A DNA stretch of 35,379 nucleotides from JAOUEA01 sp035711865. Its GTDB lineage: Bacteria; Actinomycetota; UBA4738; HRBIN12. The translations under genes were made by a program, and so were the position numbers. A model generated the notes under the pieces. It saw nothing but the letters and a program-made list of their open reading frames with translations. It searched no databases and was not told where the DNA came from. Of the stretch, positions 8,628 to 17,699 are shown one piece after another (position 1 is the stretch's first letter; each line of letters opens with the position of its first letter). The DNA lies in contig DASTBT010000105.1 in NCBI GenBank assembly GCA_035711865.1, forward strand, positions 1 to 35,379, in the 5' to 3' direction.

Positions 8628-9172
8628 GTGTCGATCACGCTGGTGCCGCACGATCCGGGATGGGCTTGTATGAGCGGACGGTCACGGAGATCCACGAAGC
8701 GCTCGGCTCGACGGCCACACGCATCGATCACGTGGGGTCGACCTCGATCTCCGGAATCGCCGCGAAGCCCGTGATCGATATCCGGATCCTCGTCGAGAGC
8801 TACGATCCGGAAGCGACATACGCGGATCCGCTCTCGTCGCTTGGGTTCGCCTTCGACCATCGCGACGAGGGCCATGTCCTCTTCAAGGGCACCCGCAAGC
8901 GGATGAGGTTCAACGTGCACGTCGTTCAGAAGGACGAGCCCGATGCGGACTCGATGGTCGTCTTCCGCGACTACCTTCGGTCGCACCCCGCTGAGGCCCG
9001 CCGGTACGAGGTGTTGAAGATCGGGCTCGCCGAGCGGCACCGCGGCGGGGATGCCTACGCGAGCGCGAAGTCCTCATACGTGGCTGAGGTACTTCGCCTC
9101 GCCACGGGCGGAAACACTGATGAACGGGGGCCGGATCCTTTGGGCCGCGCCGAGGTACATCCACCGGAGTAA
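8628..9172 (+). CDS. GrpB-family protein with a frameshift near its N-terminus
   Basis: The frame from 8660 to 9172 encodes a nearly full GrpB-family protein (UPF0157, nucleotidyltransferase fold, biochemical role uncertain): RIDHVGSTSISGIAAKPVIDI is the family signature, and GDAYASAKSSYVAEVL is the usual end. The expected start SITLVPHDPGW is present but in another frame, beginning at GTG 8628 six bases after a TACGAT box. Reading from 8628, a single base appears to be missing around 8664-8666 (TGGGCTTG), which would have given W-A-L-Y-E-R. So this is either a pseudogene, a sequencing or assembly error, or a gene now starting at ATG 8660 without its first beta strand (170 aa). It sits between two copies of the comEC 3' end and looks recently inserted. 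Confidence 0.7.
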
Positions 9173-9192
9173 GGGCACCCGGTGCCGAGCAC
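9173..9192 (+). repeat. 20-bp direct repeat, copy 2
   Basis: Identical to 8458-8477; begins directly after the TAA of the GrpB-family gene and opens the comEC remnant. Confidence 0.85.
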
Positions 9193-9305
9193 GCCCGACG
9201 CGCTGGCCGGGGGCCGGGTCGGCCGTGTGGCGCACCGACGAGCGTGGCACCGTGACGATCACCTTCGACGACGGCTCGGCGGCCGTGACCGGCAGCGCTG
9301 ATCGG
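9173..9305 (+). pseudogene. Decayed second copy of the comEC 3' end
   Basis: The translation reads GHPVPSTPDALAG, then after one extra G (in the GGGGG run near 9216) AGSAVWRTDERGTVTITFDD and, at the end, VTGSADR. This aligns along its whole length with the real ComEC C-terminus (GHPVPSTLQAIAETGAEIWR, then TDQHGTVTVTFEGG and VTADR). The reading frame is broken and the stop codon is lost. The amino-acid match is clear but well short of identity, so it resembles an allele from a different lineage rather than a fresh tandem copy. Confidence 0.75.
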
Positions 9306-9324
9306 GGGCGTCATGGCCCGGCGC

Positions 9325-9330
9325 TACCAT
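9325..9330 (+). promoter_or_regulatory. Leaderless -10 box of holA
   Basis: CGCTACCAT with six bases between the TACCAT box and ATG 9337. An upstream in-frame ATG at 9313 would lie before this promoter, so 9337 is preferred. Confidence 0.6.
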
Positions 9331-9336
9331 CTCCAC

Positions 9337-10275
9337 ATGTCGCCCCGCTCGCCGGCTCCGATCGCGTTGCTCTGGGGGGAAGACGCCTTCCTGCTGCGAG
9401 AGGCGGCGCTCGCCCGCCTGGGTGACCTGCGTCCGAGCGAGGTCGACGCCGAGGACTGGCAGGGCGGTGAATTGCAGGATCTCGCGACCCCCTCGTTGTT
9501 CGGTGAACCACGGGCGCTCGTGATCGCCGGCGCACGCTCGCTCACGAAGGACGCGACCGCCGAGCTCGCTGCCTACCTCGCCTCGCCCGACCCCGACGCG
9601 CAGCTCGTGATCTGCGCCCAGGTCGCCGAGCGCGGCAAGGTGCCGGCCGCGCTCGACAAGCTCGTCAAGCCCGTAGGCGACGTGGTCCACGTCGAGATCA
9701 AGCGGAAGGATCTCGAGCCGTGGCTCGCTCGTCGCGCCGACACGATCGGCCTCGATCTCTCGGTGGGCGCGGCTCGCGCGCTCGTCGAGATCCTCGGTGA
9801 AGAGCCGGGGCAGCTCGTGGCCGCCCTGCAGCAACTCGAGGCGGCGTTCCACGGGCAGCGGGTCACCCCGGCGATCGTCGCGCAGCAGTTCCGTGGGTTG
9901 GGCGAACAGAAGGTCTGGGACATGTGCGACCGGGCGTTCTCGCGTGATCTGCCCGGCGCGATCCGGTCCTGGCGCTCCCTCGAGGAAGGCGGCGACGATC
10001 CGCTCAAGGTGCTGGGCGGCGTCGCGAGCCGGCTCCGTGACCTGATCCGCGTGCGGTCGCTTCCCGACCGCATGCCGCCTGCCGAGCTCGCGAAGCGGGC
10101 GGGGCTCCGGTTCGAGTGGCAGGCCAGGCGCTACCAGCAGCAGGCCCGGCACTACTCGATGATGCAGCTCCTGCGGCTGCACGAGCGCGCCGCCGAGGCC
10201 GATCGGGCGCTCAAGTCCGGTGCCTCGGGCGATACCGTGATGCCGACGTTGGTCGTGGCGATCGCTGCCGGCTGA
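9337..10275 (+). CDS. holA: DNA polymerase III subunit delta
   Basis: A 312-residue protein starting MSPRSPAPIALLWGEDAFLLREAALARL, the family N-terminus in which a short strand leads into GxDxFLxxEA. The order continues with the AAA+-like core (RALVIAGARSLTKDATAELAAYL, LVICAQVAERGKVPAALDKLV) and the collar region (LGEEPGQLVAALQQLEAAF; LGGVASRLRDLIRVRSL). In the clamp loader, delta opens the sliding clamp so it can be placed on DNA. It lacks a Walker A motif, as expected for delta. Placement downstream of comEC and close to rpsT is common in bacteria. The start is leaderless, and the promoter lies just after the comEC remnant. Confidence 0.92.
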   Translation: MSPRSPAPIALLWGEDAFLLREAALARLGDLRPSEVDAEDWQGGELQDLATPSLFGEPRALVIAGARSLTKDATAELAAYLASPDPDAQLVICAQVAERGKVPAALDKLVKPVGDVVHVEIKRKDLEPWLARRADTIGLDLSVGAARALVEILGEEPGQLVAALQQLEAAFHGQRVTPAIVAQQFRGLGEQKVWDMCDRAFSRDLPGAIRSWRSLEEGGDDPLKVLGGVASRLRDLIRVRSLPDRMPPAELAKRAGLRFEWQARRYQQQARHYSMMQLLRLHERAAEADRALKSGASGDTVMPTLVVAIAAG

Positions 10276-10287
10276 TCGGAAGGTCGC

Positions 10288-10818
10288 TCACCGGTCGTCG
10301 CACACGGCCAGGCTCAGCACGAAGATCGTGGGCCAGGCCGGACGGTCGACATCGACGCCGTGCGACACGTCCACCCTGCGCCACGTCTGCCGGGTGCCGT
10401 CACCCGATATCCCCGTCCACGCGACCTGGGGGAACGGTCCGGCGCGCACGATCGCGCGGTCGCCCCGGCCGGTGACGTACCCCTGCGATCGGAGCGTCGC
10501 GACGACCACGCCGGCATCGGTCGTGGTGCCGAGCGTCGTGCGCGAAGTGGGGCAGCATCCGCGGGCGTCGCAGTAGCGGTGCCGCTCGGACACTCGAGGA
10601 CGCCGCAGGACGGTGGGCAGGAAGTCCCGCTCGATCGTGGAACCGAAGCCCCCGATGATCGCCATCTTCGGCGGCGGGCCGGCCGCTGTCTCACTCTCGG
10701 TCGGGGTCTCCCTGCGTGGTGTCGACCCCGAGAGCACGTTCAGGCCAACGACCACCGCTATCACGGCGGCGGCCATCGCGAGGTAGGTCGGCACGGGAGA
10801 ACGCCCCGACGACGCCAT
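10288..10818 (-). CDS. Membrane-anchored hypothetical protein
   Basis: A 176-residue protein of no family I recognise. A basic and polar N-terminus (MASSGRSPVPTY) is followed by one hydrophobic segment (about residues 13-30, LAMAAAVIAVVVGLNVL) with no lipobox, then a Ser/Thr/Glu/Pro linker, so the C-terminal ~120 residues should lie outside the cell. That domain contains a CDARGCC cluster (about 83-89) and a later Cys near the end, which could pair as disulfides. The evidence that it is real: a clear membrane anchor, a TAGGCT box seven bases before the ATG, and no better frame across the region. It is downstream of rpsT on the same strand, while its 3' end faces that of holA. Confidence 0.6.
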   Translation of the reverse strand: MASSGRSPVPTYLAMAAAVIAVVVGLNVLSGSTPRRETPTESETAAGPPPKMAIIGGFGSTIERDFLPTVLRRPRVSERHRYCDARGCCPTSRTTLGTTTDAGVVVATLRSQGYVTGRGDRAIVRAGPFPQVAWTGISGDGTRQTWRRVDVSHGVDVDRPAWPTIFVLSLAVCDDR

Positions 10819-10825
10819 GACGGCA

Positions 10826-10831
10826 AGCCTA
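10826..10831 (-). promoter_or_regulatory. Leaderless -10 box of the anchored hypothetical gene
   Basis: CGTAGGCTT on the minus strand; seven bases separate the TAGGCT box from the ATG at 10818. Confidence 0.45.
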
Positions 10832-10869
10832 CGCCGGGGGAGATCCCACTGCAGGTCGCGCGGTGCCCG

Positions 10870-11136
10870 TTACTGCCCGGTGGCGTTGGCCGCCTTCGCG
10901 AGACGGCTCTTGCGCCGTGCGGCCGTGCGCTTGTGCACGACGCCCTTGCTCGCGGCCTTGTCGAGCGCGCGCGCGGCCTCGCGGGACTGCTCCTGAGCGG
11001 CCTGCGCGTCGCCCTCGGCGACGGCGGCCTCGACCTTCTTCTGCGAGGTCTTGAGCGCCGAGCGGACGGACCTGTTGCGCTCGCGCCGCACCTCGTTCTG
11101 CTTGTTCCGTTTGATCTGTGACTTGATGTTCGCCAT
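10870..11136 (-). CDS. rpsT: 30S ribosomal protein S20
   Basis: An 88-residue basic protein beginning MANIKSQIKRNKQNEVRRERN, the S20 signature, and ending with the helical KGVVHKRTAARRKSRLAK. It binds 16S rRNA early in 30S assembly. ATG 11136 is chosen because it gives the conserved MANIKSQ start; the frame stays open upstream but reads as non-coding. The divergent arrangement with lepA and closeness to holA is typical of actinobacteria and many other bacteria. Confidence 0.96.
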   Translation of the reverse strand: MANIKSQIKRNKQNEVRRERNRSVRSALKTSQKKVEAAVAEGDAQAAQEQSREAARALDKAASKGVVHKRTAARRKSRLAKAANATGQ

Positions 11137-11147
11137 GTCGGCCGACC

Positions 11148-11153
11148 AGCGTA
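11148..11153 (-). promoter_or_regulatory. Candidate -10 box of rpsT
   Basis: TACGCT on the minus strand ends 11 bases before the rpsT ATG, implying a leader of only a few bases. Confidence 0.3.
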
Positions 11154-11184
11154 CCAGCGCGTCCCCGCGCTCCGCGGCCGCCCG

Positions 11185-11190
11185 TACCAT
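11185..11190 (+). promoter_or_regulatory. -10 box of lepA
   Basis: TACCAT ends nine bases before GTG 11200. The GTG at 11191 directly abuts the box and would lie upstream of the transcription start. Confidence 0.5.
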
Positions 11191-11199
11191 GTGTGGGAC

Positions 11200-13010
<1,811 letters not shown>

Positions 13011-13014
<4 letters not shown>

Positions 13015-14141
13015 ACTCGACCGCGGGCATCTACGTCCACATGCCGTTCTGCCTCACCCGCTGCGGGTATTGCGACTTCAACGCCTACGCCGGCCTCGAC
13101 GGGCTGAAGCCCCGGTACCTGCGGGCGCTCGAACGCGAGGCCCGACTTGCCGCGCCGTCCTGGGACGGCGCCGAGATCGCGAGCGTCTTCCTCGGGGGCG
13201 GAACGCCGACGACGATGGACCCGGAGGACCTCGGGGCGCTGCTGCGGACGCTGCGGACCTCGTTCGACGTGGCCGTCGACGCCGAGACCACCATCGAAGC
13301 GAACCCCGACACCGTCGAGGAGGCGACGCTCGCCGGTCTGCAGGAGGCCGGGTACTCCCGCTTGTCGATGGGCGCGCAGTCGTTCGACCCCGCGGTGCTG
13401 CGGGCCCTCGAGCGCCTGCACGCGCCCGAGAACGTGCGGCGGGCGTTCCACGCCGCGCGCGCCGCCGGCTACTCGAACGTGAACCTCGACCTGATCTACG
13501 GCGCGCACGGCGAGACGCTCGAGTCGTGGGAACGCACGCTCGGCGAGACGATCGCCCTGGCACCCGAGCACGTGAGCGCATACGCGCTCACGATCGAACC
13601 GGCCACGCCGCTCGGGCGGGCGGTCGCGCGCGGCGACGTGCCGGCGCCCGATCCCGACGTGCAGGCGGACATGTTCCAGCTCGCGTGCTCGATGTTGCGC
13701 GACGCCGGCTACGGGCACTACGAGATCTCGAACTGGGCGCGCCCGGGGTACGAGTGCCGGCACAACCTCGGGTACTGGCGTCGCCAGCCCTACGTCGGCC
13801 TGGGCGCCGGCGCGCACTCCTACCGCGACGATCGCCGCTGGTGGAACGTGCGCCCGCCCGAGGAGTACCTGACGACGGTCGAGCGCGGCGAGCTGCCCGT
13901 CGGAGGCGAGGAGAGGCTCGACCCCGGCGACGCGTACCTCGAAGAGGTGTTCCTGCGGCTGCGCATCCTCGAGGGAGTGCCGTCGAGCTGGATCGAGGAC
14001 GGGAGAGCCGATCCCTACGTCGCGAGCGGCCTACTGCTCGACGACGGCGGCGCCCTCGTGCCGACGGAACGAGGGATGTTGCTGCTGAACGAGCTCGTAC
14101 TGGGTCTTGGTGCCGGCGGCGCTGCGCGAACACCTCTCTAG
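13011..14141 (+). CDS. hemW: Radical SAM heme chaperone HemW (coproporphyrinogen oxidase-like)
   Basis: A 376-residue radical SAM protein. HMPFCLTRCGYCDF carries the CxxxCxxC cluster ligands C14, C18 and C21, where HemW proteins have a CxxxCxxC preceded by HxPFC. FLGGGTPT is the glycine-rich SAM motif, IEANPDTV and MGAQSFDPAVLRALERLH are typical, and HYEISNWARPGYECRHNLGYW is the HemW-type C-terminal signature. Known role: binding heme and handing it to target proteins; true HemN activity is less likely. GTG 13011 overlaps the lepA stop (GTGA), a lepA-hemW pairing found in many bacteria. Confidence 0.93.
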
Positions 14142-14235
14142 TTCAGCCGTGATCCTCGATGGAAGGACGCGCGAGGGCCCACGGAGGTTGCTTCGATCAC
14201 GGGACCGCGAGGGGCCGGGCTCGAGCGCTCCGCGC

Positions 14236-14241
14236 TAGAGT
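14236..14241 (+). promoter_or_regulatory. Leaderless -10 box of the zinc-ribbon gene
   Basis: CGCTAGAGT with six bases between the TAGAGT box and ATG 14248. Confidence 0.5.
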
Positions 14242-14247
14242 CTCGCC

Positions 14248-14997
14248 ATGCCGTCGGTGCGCTGCCCGAGCTGCGACACGGCCCAGCACGTCGAGGCCGG
14301 ATCGGGCGGTTACACGTGCTCGTCGTGCGGCGCGTCGTGGGCGTTCGTGAGGTGCCGGAACTGCGGTGCGCGCTTCCATGCCAAGCCCGAGGCGACCAGC
14401 TGGACGTGCCCGCGATGCGGTCTGCTGCAGGACGCCTCGGCCGAGCCGCCCCCGAGCCCGCCGGAGACCACCACCGCAGCGCCGAAGCCGATCACGATCA
14501 CCGACGCCGATCTCGACACGAAGCCGGAGCCGCCGGCCTCGGCGTTCCCGCCGGGGCTCGGCCTCGGTGACGACGACGAGGGGCCCGAGGACGCGTTCGC
14601 GATGCCGATCCGCGAGTCGAGCGGCCGACCCCCGTGGATCTGGGTGCTGGTCGGAGTGGGCGCCGTGATCGTGGGGGTGCTCCTGTTCATCACGATCTTC
14701 GGGGGCGACGACGCGCCGGACGACGGCGGTGGGGTGAGCGCCGAGGAAGCGACCGCGACGATGTGCGGGCACGTCCAGCAGATCCAGGTCTTCCGCGACG
14801 ACGCCCTCGGAGCCGCGGCCGAGCAGCTGATGGAGGACCGATCCGCGCTGCGGCAGGCCGGGGAGCGACAGACGGCGCGGCAGGTGAGGCAGCTGATCGT
14901 CGCGATCGACGTTGCGCGAGAGGCGCTCGCGGAACAACGACCGACGGCCGGGCCGTTCGCCGACCTCGAGGAAGCCATCGCCGCGCTTCCTTGCTAG
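14248..14997 (+). CDS. Double zinc-ribbon, single-pass membrane protein of unknown function
   Basis: A 249-residue protein. The N-terminus carries four CxxC knuckles (CPSC, CSSC, CRNC, CPRC at about residues 6-60), which would make two zinc ribbons. A Pro/Glu/Asp-rich linker follows, then a hydrophobic segment (about 131-151, PPWIWVLVGVGAVIVGVLLFI), and a roughly 95-residue C-terminal part with two cysteines (one after the membrane, one as the final residue) and a predicted helical character (RQAGERQTARQVRQLIVAIDV). Topology with zinc ribbons inside and the helical part outside is an inference. The family is not one I can name. It sits alone between hemW and hrcA with its own leaderless-type promoter. 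Confidence 0.7.
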   Translation: MPSVRCPSCDTAQHVEAGSGGYTCSSCGASWAFVRCRNCGARFHAKPEATSWTCPRCGLLQDASAEPPPSPPETTTAAPKPITITDADLDTKPEPPASAFPPGLGLGDDDEGPEDAFAMPIRESSGRPPWIWVLVGVGAVIVGVLLFITIFGGDDAPDDGGGVSAEEATATMCGHVQQIQVFRDDALGAAAEQLMEDRSALRQAGERQTARQVRQLIVAIDVAREALAEQRPTAGPFADLEEAIAALPC

Positions 14998-15016
14998 GTC
15001 CGAGGCCGGCTCATCC

Positions 15017-15043
15017 TTAGCACTCCCTCGGTCAGAGTGCTAC
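15017..15043. promoter_or_regulatory. CIRCE operator of hrcA
   Basis: TTAGCACTC, a nine-base spacer, then GAGTGCTAC: the arms match the CIRCE consensus TTAGCACTC-N9-GAGTGCTAA with one difference at the last base. The right arm ends one base before the TATGAT box of hrcA, so HrcA bound here would block RNA polymerase. Confidence 0.9.
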
Positions 15044-15044
15044 G

Positions 15045-15050
15045 TATGAT
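15045..15050 (+). promoter_or_regulatory. Leaderless -10 box of hrcA
   Basis: TATGAT lies one base after the CIRCE element and seven bases before ATG 15058. Confidence 0.55.
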
Positions 15051-15057
15051 GGCTTCC

Positions 15058-16107
15058 ATGGCTGAGGGAGAGCGCTCCGAGCTCGGCGATCGGAAGTCCG
15101 CGGTGCTGCGCGCCGTCGTGAGCCAGTACGTGCGGACCGGTGAGCCGGTGAGCAGCGAGTTGATCGCGGAGCACGCCGGGCTCGGCGTCTCGAGCGCGAC
15201 GATCCGCAACGAGATGGCCGCGCTCGAGGAGCTCGGCTACCTCACGCATCCGCACACGAGTGCCGGCCGTATCCCGACCGACACCGGATACCGGCACTTC
15301 GTCGATTCCTTGCCGGCCGGCGGCCGCCTCCGCGATGCGCAACGTCGGCTGATCGCCGGGTACTTCGCTGAAGCGATCGTCGACCTCGAAGAGGTGCTCA
15401 AGGGCAGCGTGCAGCTGCTCTCGCGGTTGACCCAGTATGCGGGGCTCGCGGTCCCGCCCAGCGCGGTCGAGGAGCCGATCGTCCGCATCGAGCTGGTCGA
15501 CATGGGACCCACGCTGATGATCCTGGCGATCGGTCAGCACGGACGCGTCGACAAGCAGGTGATCGACAAGCCCGACCTGGTCGACCAGGCGGTCCTGCGC
15601 AACACCGATCGGCGACTCCAGGGCCTGCACGGGCTGACCTATCTCGAGGCCCAGGCGCGGCTGCTCCAGCTCGCGGCGGAAGGGCACGAGGCCGAGCGCG
15701 ACCTCGTGCTGCACGTCGCCGAGACGTTGCGGGTCGCCACCAAGGGCGAGGGTTCCGCCCACATGGTGTTCGGCGGCGTGGCGAACCTCGCCGACGAGGC
15801 GCAGCAGATGCGCCGTGAAACGCTCCGCCGGCTGTTCGAGACGCTCGAACGGGAACAAGAGATGCTGGGGGTGCTCGCCGACATCGGATCGTCGGCCGGC
15901 GATCTGAACGTGACGATCGGCGCCGAGCATCCATCCACGGGTGAGTGGGAGGCCTCGCTCATCACGGCCCCGTTCAGGACGGGGGAGACCGCGCTCGGCA
16001 CGATCGGCGTGGTCGGCCCCACACGCATGGATTACCTGTCCGCGATGGCCTCGGTGCGCGCGGTGGCCAAGCGACTCTCGGAGCTGGCGACGGAGCTCGA
16101 TCACTAG
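15058..16107 (+). CDS. hrcA: Heat-inducible transcription repressor HrcA
   Basis: A 349-residue repressor. Residues about 8-85 form the winged helix: RKSAVLRAVVSQYVRTGEPVSS, then GVSSATIRNEMAALEELGYL and the conserved HPHTSAGRIPTDTGYRHFVD. The GAF-like domain and dimerisation part follow. HrcA represses chaperone genes through CIRCE and is kept active by GroEL. A CIRCE lies directly before this gene, so autoregulation is expected. In-frame ATGs at 15037, 15046 and 15049 lie in or before the promoter, so ATG 15058 is preferred. dnaJ follows with no gap; grpE and dnaK are not here. Confidence 0.95.
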   Translation: MAEGERSELGDRKSAVLRAVVSQYVRTGEPVSSELIAEHAGLGVSSATIRNEMAALEELGYLTHPHTSAGRIPTDTGYRHFVDSLPAGGRLRDAQRRLIAGYFAEAIVDLEEVLKGSVQLLSRLTQYAGLAVPPSAVEEPIVRIELVDMGPTLMILAIGQHGRVDKQVIDKPDLVDQAVLRNTDRRLQGLHGLTYLEAQARLLQLAAEGHEAERDLVLHVAETLRVATKGEGSAHMVFGGVANLADEAQQMRRETLRRLFETLEREQEMLGVLADIGSSAGDLNVTIGAEHPSTGEWEASLITAPFRTGETALGTIGVVGPTRMDYLSAMASVRAVAKRLSELATELDH

Positions 16108-17220
16108 ATGGCCACCGTCCGCGACCTGTACGAGGTGCTCGGCGTCACGAGGGACGCGTCCGACGACGACATCAAGAAGGCCTACCGGCGACTGGCGCGG
16201 GAGCTGCACCCCGATGTGAACGCCGACGGCGCCGCCGAGGAGCGATTCAAGGAGGTGGCGGGGGCGTACGAGATCCTCTCCGACCCCGACAAGCGCCAGC
16301 GGTACGACGCGTTCGGAACGACCGGCGGTCCGGGGGGCGCAGGGTTCACCGATATCCAGGACATCTTCGACATGTTCTTCGGCCAGGGCGGGTTCGGGGT
16401 CGGATCGAGTCGCCGACGGGGCCCCAGGTCGCGCACGCAGCATGGTGAGGATCTCGGGGTGCGGATCGTGCTCGGCTTCCGCGACGCCGTGTTCGGAACG
16501 CGCCGCGACCTCGAGATCGAACGACTCGTCGTCTGTGAGCGCTGTCAGGGCAACGGCGCCGAGCCCGGCACGGCCCCTGTGTCGTGCCGCACGTGCGGAG
16601 GCGCGGGGCAGGTGCAGGCGGTTCGGCGCAGCGTCTTCGGTACGGTGATGACCGCCTCGCCGTGCACCGCCTGCCGGGGGACCGGGCAGGAGGTGCTGGA
16701 CCCCTGCGAGGCGTGCTTCGGGGAAGGCCGCCGCCGGGAACGAGCGACGGTCACGATCGACATCCCGCCAGGCGTGTCCGACGGCATGGAGCTGCGTGTC
16801 GCGGGCAACGGGCATGCAGGCGTCGCCGCCGGCCCCGCGGGCGACCTCTACGTCGGCATCTCCGTGGAGCCCGCCGAGGAGTTCGACCGTCGGGGCCAGG
16901 ACCTGTTCACGGTGCTCGACGTCTCGATGACCCAAGCGACCCTGGGTGGTGAGCTCGAGATCCAAGCGGTGGGCGGTCCCGAACGCATCACCGTCGAACC
17001 AGGCACGGAGTCGGGCACGGTGGTTCGGATCAAGGGCGGTGGCGTGCCGAACGTGAACCGCCGAGGCCGCGGCGATCTCTACGTCACGCTCCACGTGCTC
17101 ACCCCGGAACGACTCTCTCGCGAGGAACGGAAGCTGTGGGAACGACTCGCGGAGCTGCGTGGCGAGGGGTCGTCGAAACGAGAGCCGGCGCCCGGGCGGC
17201 TGCGCCGACCGGAGTTCTGA
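16108..17220 (+). CDS. dnaJ: Chaperone protein DnaJ
   Basis: A 370-residue type I DnaJ. The J domain has HPD at residues 34-36, a Gly/Phe-rich stretch follows (GGPGGAGFTDIQDIFDMFFG), and the four zinc-finger repeats CERCQGNG, CRTCGGAG, CTACRGTG and CEACFGEG are all intact. The two beta-domain C-terminal fold follows (VTIDIPPGVSDGMELRV). It delivers unfolded clients to DnaK and stimulates its ATPase. The ATG is the base after the hrcA stop, so it is co-transcribed under CIRCE control. This is the hrcA-linked DnaJ; many actinobacteria carry a second one beside dnaK. Confidence 0.96.
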   Translation: MATVRDLYEVLGVTRDASDDDIKKAYRRLARELHPDVNADGAAEERFKEVAGAYEILSDPDKRQRYDAFGTTGGPGGAGFTDIQDIFDMFFGQGGFGVGSSRRRGPRSRTQHGEDLGVRIVLGFRDAVFGTRRDLEIERLVVCERCQGNGAEPGTAPVSCRTCGGAGQVQAVRRSVFGTVMTASPCTACRGTGQEVLDPCEACFGEGRRRERATVTIDIPPGVSDGMELRVAGNGHAGVAAGPAGDLYVGISVEPAEEFDRRGQDLFTVLDVSMTQATLGGELEIQAVGGPERITVEPGTESGTVVRIKGGGVPNVNRRGRGDLYVTLHVLTPERLSREERKLWERLAELRGEGSSKREPAPGRLRRPEF

Positions 17221-17236
17221 GGCGTCGCGGCCGGGG

Positions 17237-17242
17237 TAGGCT
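17237..17242 (+). promoter_or_regulatory. Candidate -10 box of the HIT gene
   Basis: GGGTAGGCT, with eight bases from the TAGGCT box to ATG 17251. It could give the HIT gene transcription independent of hrcA-dnaJ. Confidence 0.4.
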
Positions 17243-17250
17243 GGAGCGCG

Positions 17251-17598
17251 ATGGACAGCGCCTGCCTCTTCTGTCGCATCGGGGCCCGGCAGATCCCGGC
17301 CGAGATCATTCGGGAATCCGACCGGATCGTTGCGTTCCGCGATGTGGATCCCAAGGCCCCGACCCACGTGCTGCTGATCCCGAAGGAGCACATCACCTCG
17401 GTCGCCGAGCTCGGCGAGGACCACGGCGATGTGCTCGTCGACATCGTGCAGGCCGCGAGTCAGCTCGCGCGCGCCGATGGCATCGCCGAGAGCGGCTGGC
17501 GATTGGTCACCAACGTGGGCCCCGATGCCGGTCAGTCGGTCTTCCACCTGCACTTCCACCTGCTCGGAGGGCGGGAGATGGGCTGGCCTCCGGGCTAG
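17251..17598 (+). CDS. HIT-family nucleotide-binding hydrolase (HINT type)
   Basis: A 115-residue protein with the histidine triad at residues 99-103 (HLHFH, in SVFHLHFHLLGG). CLFCRI near the start is the CxxC found in HINT proteins, and the fold continues through VAFRDVDPKAPTHVLLIPKEH. The family hydrolyses nucleoside phosphoramidates such as AMP-lysine or adenylate conjugates. It lies 30 bases after dnaJ and 100 bases before phoH, the usual context in this cluster. It ends MGWPPG, as HINT proteins often do. Confidence 0.93.
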   Translation: MDSACLFCRIGARQIPAEIIRESDRIVAFRDVDPKAPTHVLLIPKEHITSVAELGEDHGDVLVDIVQAASQLARADGIAESGWRLVTNVGPDAGQSVFHLHFHLLGGREMGWPPG

Positions 17599-17605
17599 GT
17601 TCGGC

Positions 17606-17611
17606 TACAGT
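17606..17611 (+). promoter_or_regulatory. Candidate -10 box upstream of phoH
   Basis: GGCTACAGT. Exactly six bases downstream is GTG 17618, but that is out of frame with phoH; an ATG in the phoH frame starts at 17616. Confidence 0.4.
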
Positions 17612-17699
17612 GTGGATGTGGCCGCCGTCGAGGCGGCCATCGCCGACAGAGCTGCCGACCCAGGAGGGAACGGGGCCACCGCCCCGAGAGACGAGACAC

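Noticed and set aside
8686..9172. Programmed frameshifting in the GrpB-family gene
   Set aside because: No slippery heptamer or stimulatory structure is seen near 8664; a base loss is simpler.
9313..9339. Upstream ATG (9313) as holA start
   Set aside because: It lies before the TACCAT box, so it would not be on the leaderless transcript; family alignment also favours 9337.
14147..14202. Inverted repeat CCGTGATC / GATCACGG after hemW, as a terminator
   Set aside because: The stem is 8 bp with a loop of about 40 bases and no T-run; too weak for an intrinsic terminator.
14223..14230. GAGCGCTC palindrome before the zinc-ribbon gene as an operator
   Set aside because: Eight-base palindromes of G and C are expected by chance at this base composition.
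15040..17559. 839-codon minus-strand frame opposite hrcA-dnaJ-HIT
   Set aside because: His/Arg/Asp-rich antisense shadow; the plus strand carries three certain genes here.
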